64,000 nt of DNA, from assembly GCF_001039355.2 (NCBI RefSeq), contig NW_019775500.1:171559-235558 (forward strand). Reading direction: 5' to 3'. This DNA is from Lingula anatina (Eukaryota; Brachiopoda; Lingulata; Lingulida; Lingulidae). A model generated the notes under the pieces. The model made no database searches and had not been told where the DNA came from. It saw nothing but the letters and a program-made list of their open reading frames with translations. Below are positions 63,384 to 64,000 of this stretch, in pieces. Each line of letters starts with the position of its first letter. Position 1 is the first letter of the stretch. The position numbers and the translations under genes are program-made.

Positions 63384-64000
63384 CTGCAAGTAACATTGGC
63401 ATTGAAAACAGAATCAGTATTTTTTTCAGGGTTAACCATAACAAAAAAAGGCATCATACTGGTATAATGTGTAAATAGATCAGCTGTTAATAATACTGTC
63501 AGCACTTTGCTGAAAATGCTTCAACAATGTAGAAAAGAGTAGGACTGAAAATACTGAAAAGTGTTTTCTTTTTTGTTTTTTTGAACATTAATACTGGATA
63601 TTACAGACACTCTTTCCCCTTTTCTGACGAGTATTATATACAAGCATGTCGCTTTGTGGTTCTCTAAATTTGGCAAAATTTTTCCACATCTGTGTCTCAT
63701 TTCACAGCCGAATTTTAAGGGAAGCCTGCACATTTCTACCCTAAATATGTATAGAGGTTCACCTTGTATATGTGCCAGATAAATGACACTTGTGTAGTAC
63801 TACATTTTAGCCAAATAAATGGAGTGTCCTTCACCCATTGTTGATCCGAAAGTTTTTATCTTCTTTGTTAAATAGTTAACCATCCTATGATTAGCTTTGG
63901 AGACCATTTGATGTGGTTTACAATGACAATGGTTTGGGAATTGTAATACTTTTAATTGTAGAGGACGGCTCTCCTAAACCAGGGTATGGTTATAACACTG
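63384..64000. other. Right edge, intronic or intergenic
   Basis: This must be intron (or include unrecognised upstream exons) of the FReD gene, because the exon at 63383 begins in mid-codon. No further exon was recognised up to the edge. Confidence 0.5.

Noticed and set aside
1-64000. CRISPR arrays, rRNA, bacterial operons or antiphage islands
   Set aside because: No regularly spaced short repeats with unique spacers were seen, and the gene structures are spliced animal genes.

Overview
This is eukaryotic nuclear DNA from an invertebrate animal. The coding sequence is broken into short exons with GT-AG introns, the noncoding DNA is AT-rich, and small inverted-repeat elements and microsatellites are scattered through it. 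A fibrinogen-domain lectin gene, an 'atypical' soluble guanylate cyclase subunit and the repeat types suggest a lophotrochozoan, perhaps a mollusc. That placement is inference; nothing in the window fixes the species. All gene models below were built by reading splice sites and reading frame by eye, and every internal exon junction keeps frame.

Layout. 1-4.6 kb is noncoding, with several foldback sequences. 4.67-12.47 kb (minus) is a complete phosphoacetylglucosamine mutase gene (PGM3/AGM1 family) in 18 coding exons, 561 aa. Its introns hold at least three small foldback/MITE-like insertions and a 39-nt in-frame microexon. A 242-bp gap separates its start codon from that of a divergently transcribed six-exon gene (12.72-16.15 kb, plus). 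That gene encodes a 148-residue coiled-coil protein whose N-terminal half resembles the fungal kinetochore protein Nkp2/Cnl2. 18.1-20.2 kb is an insertion with TGTAACG/CGTTACA ends and a 4-bp target duplication, interrupted by an assembly gap; it looks like an LTR. From 20 to 47 kb I find no convincing intact gene. The region holds four copies and one fragment of a 250-bp MITE family (counting the copy at 14.4 kb), another MITE, a tRNA-derived SINE, a CpG-denser patch and one broken coding remnant (31.6-31.9 kb, minus). 47.5-56.8 kb (plus) is a soluble guanylate cyclase beta-like gene with H-NOX, HNOBA, coiled coil and cyclase domain. One catalytic metal-binding Asp is replaced by Tyr, and a late exon is tandemly duplicated with a stop codon in the first copy. 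61.7-63.4 kb (minus) is the 3' part of a fibrinogen-related (FReD) gene whose 5' end lies outside the window.

The genes do not form one pathway. PGM3 is UDP-GlcNAc housekeeping metabolism, the Nkp2-like protein would be a chromosome-segregation factor, the cyclase is a haem-based gas sensor and the FReD gene encodes a probable lectin. The most interesting items are the animal Nkp2-like gene in a bidirectional pair with PGM3, and the guanylate cyclase with an altered active site and duplicated exon. No CRISPR array, operon or prokaryotic feature is present.
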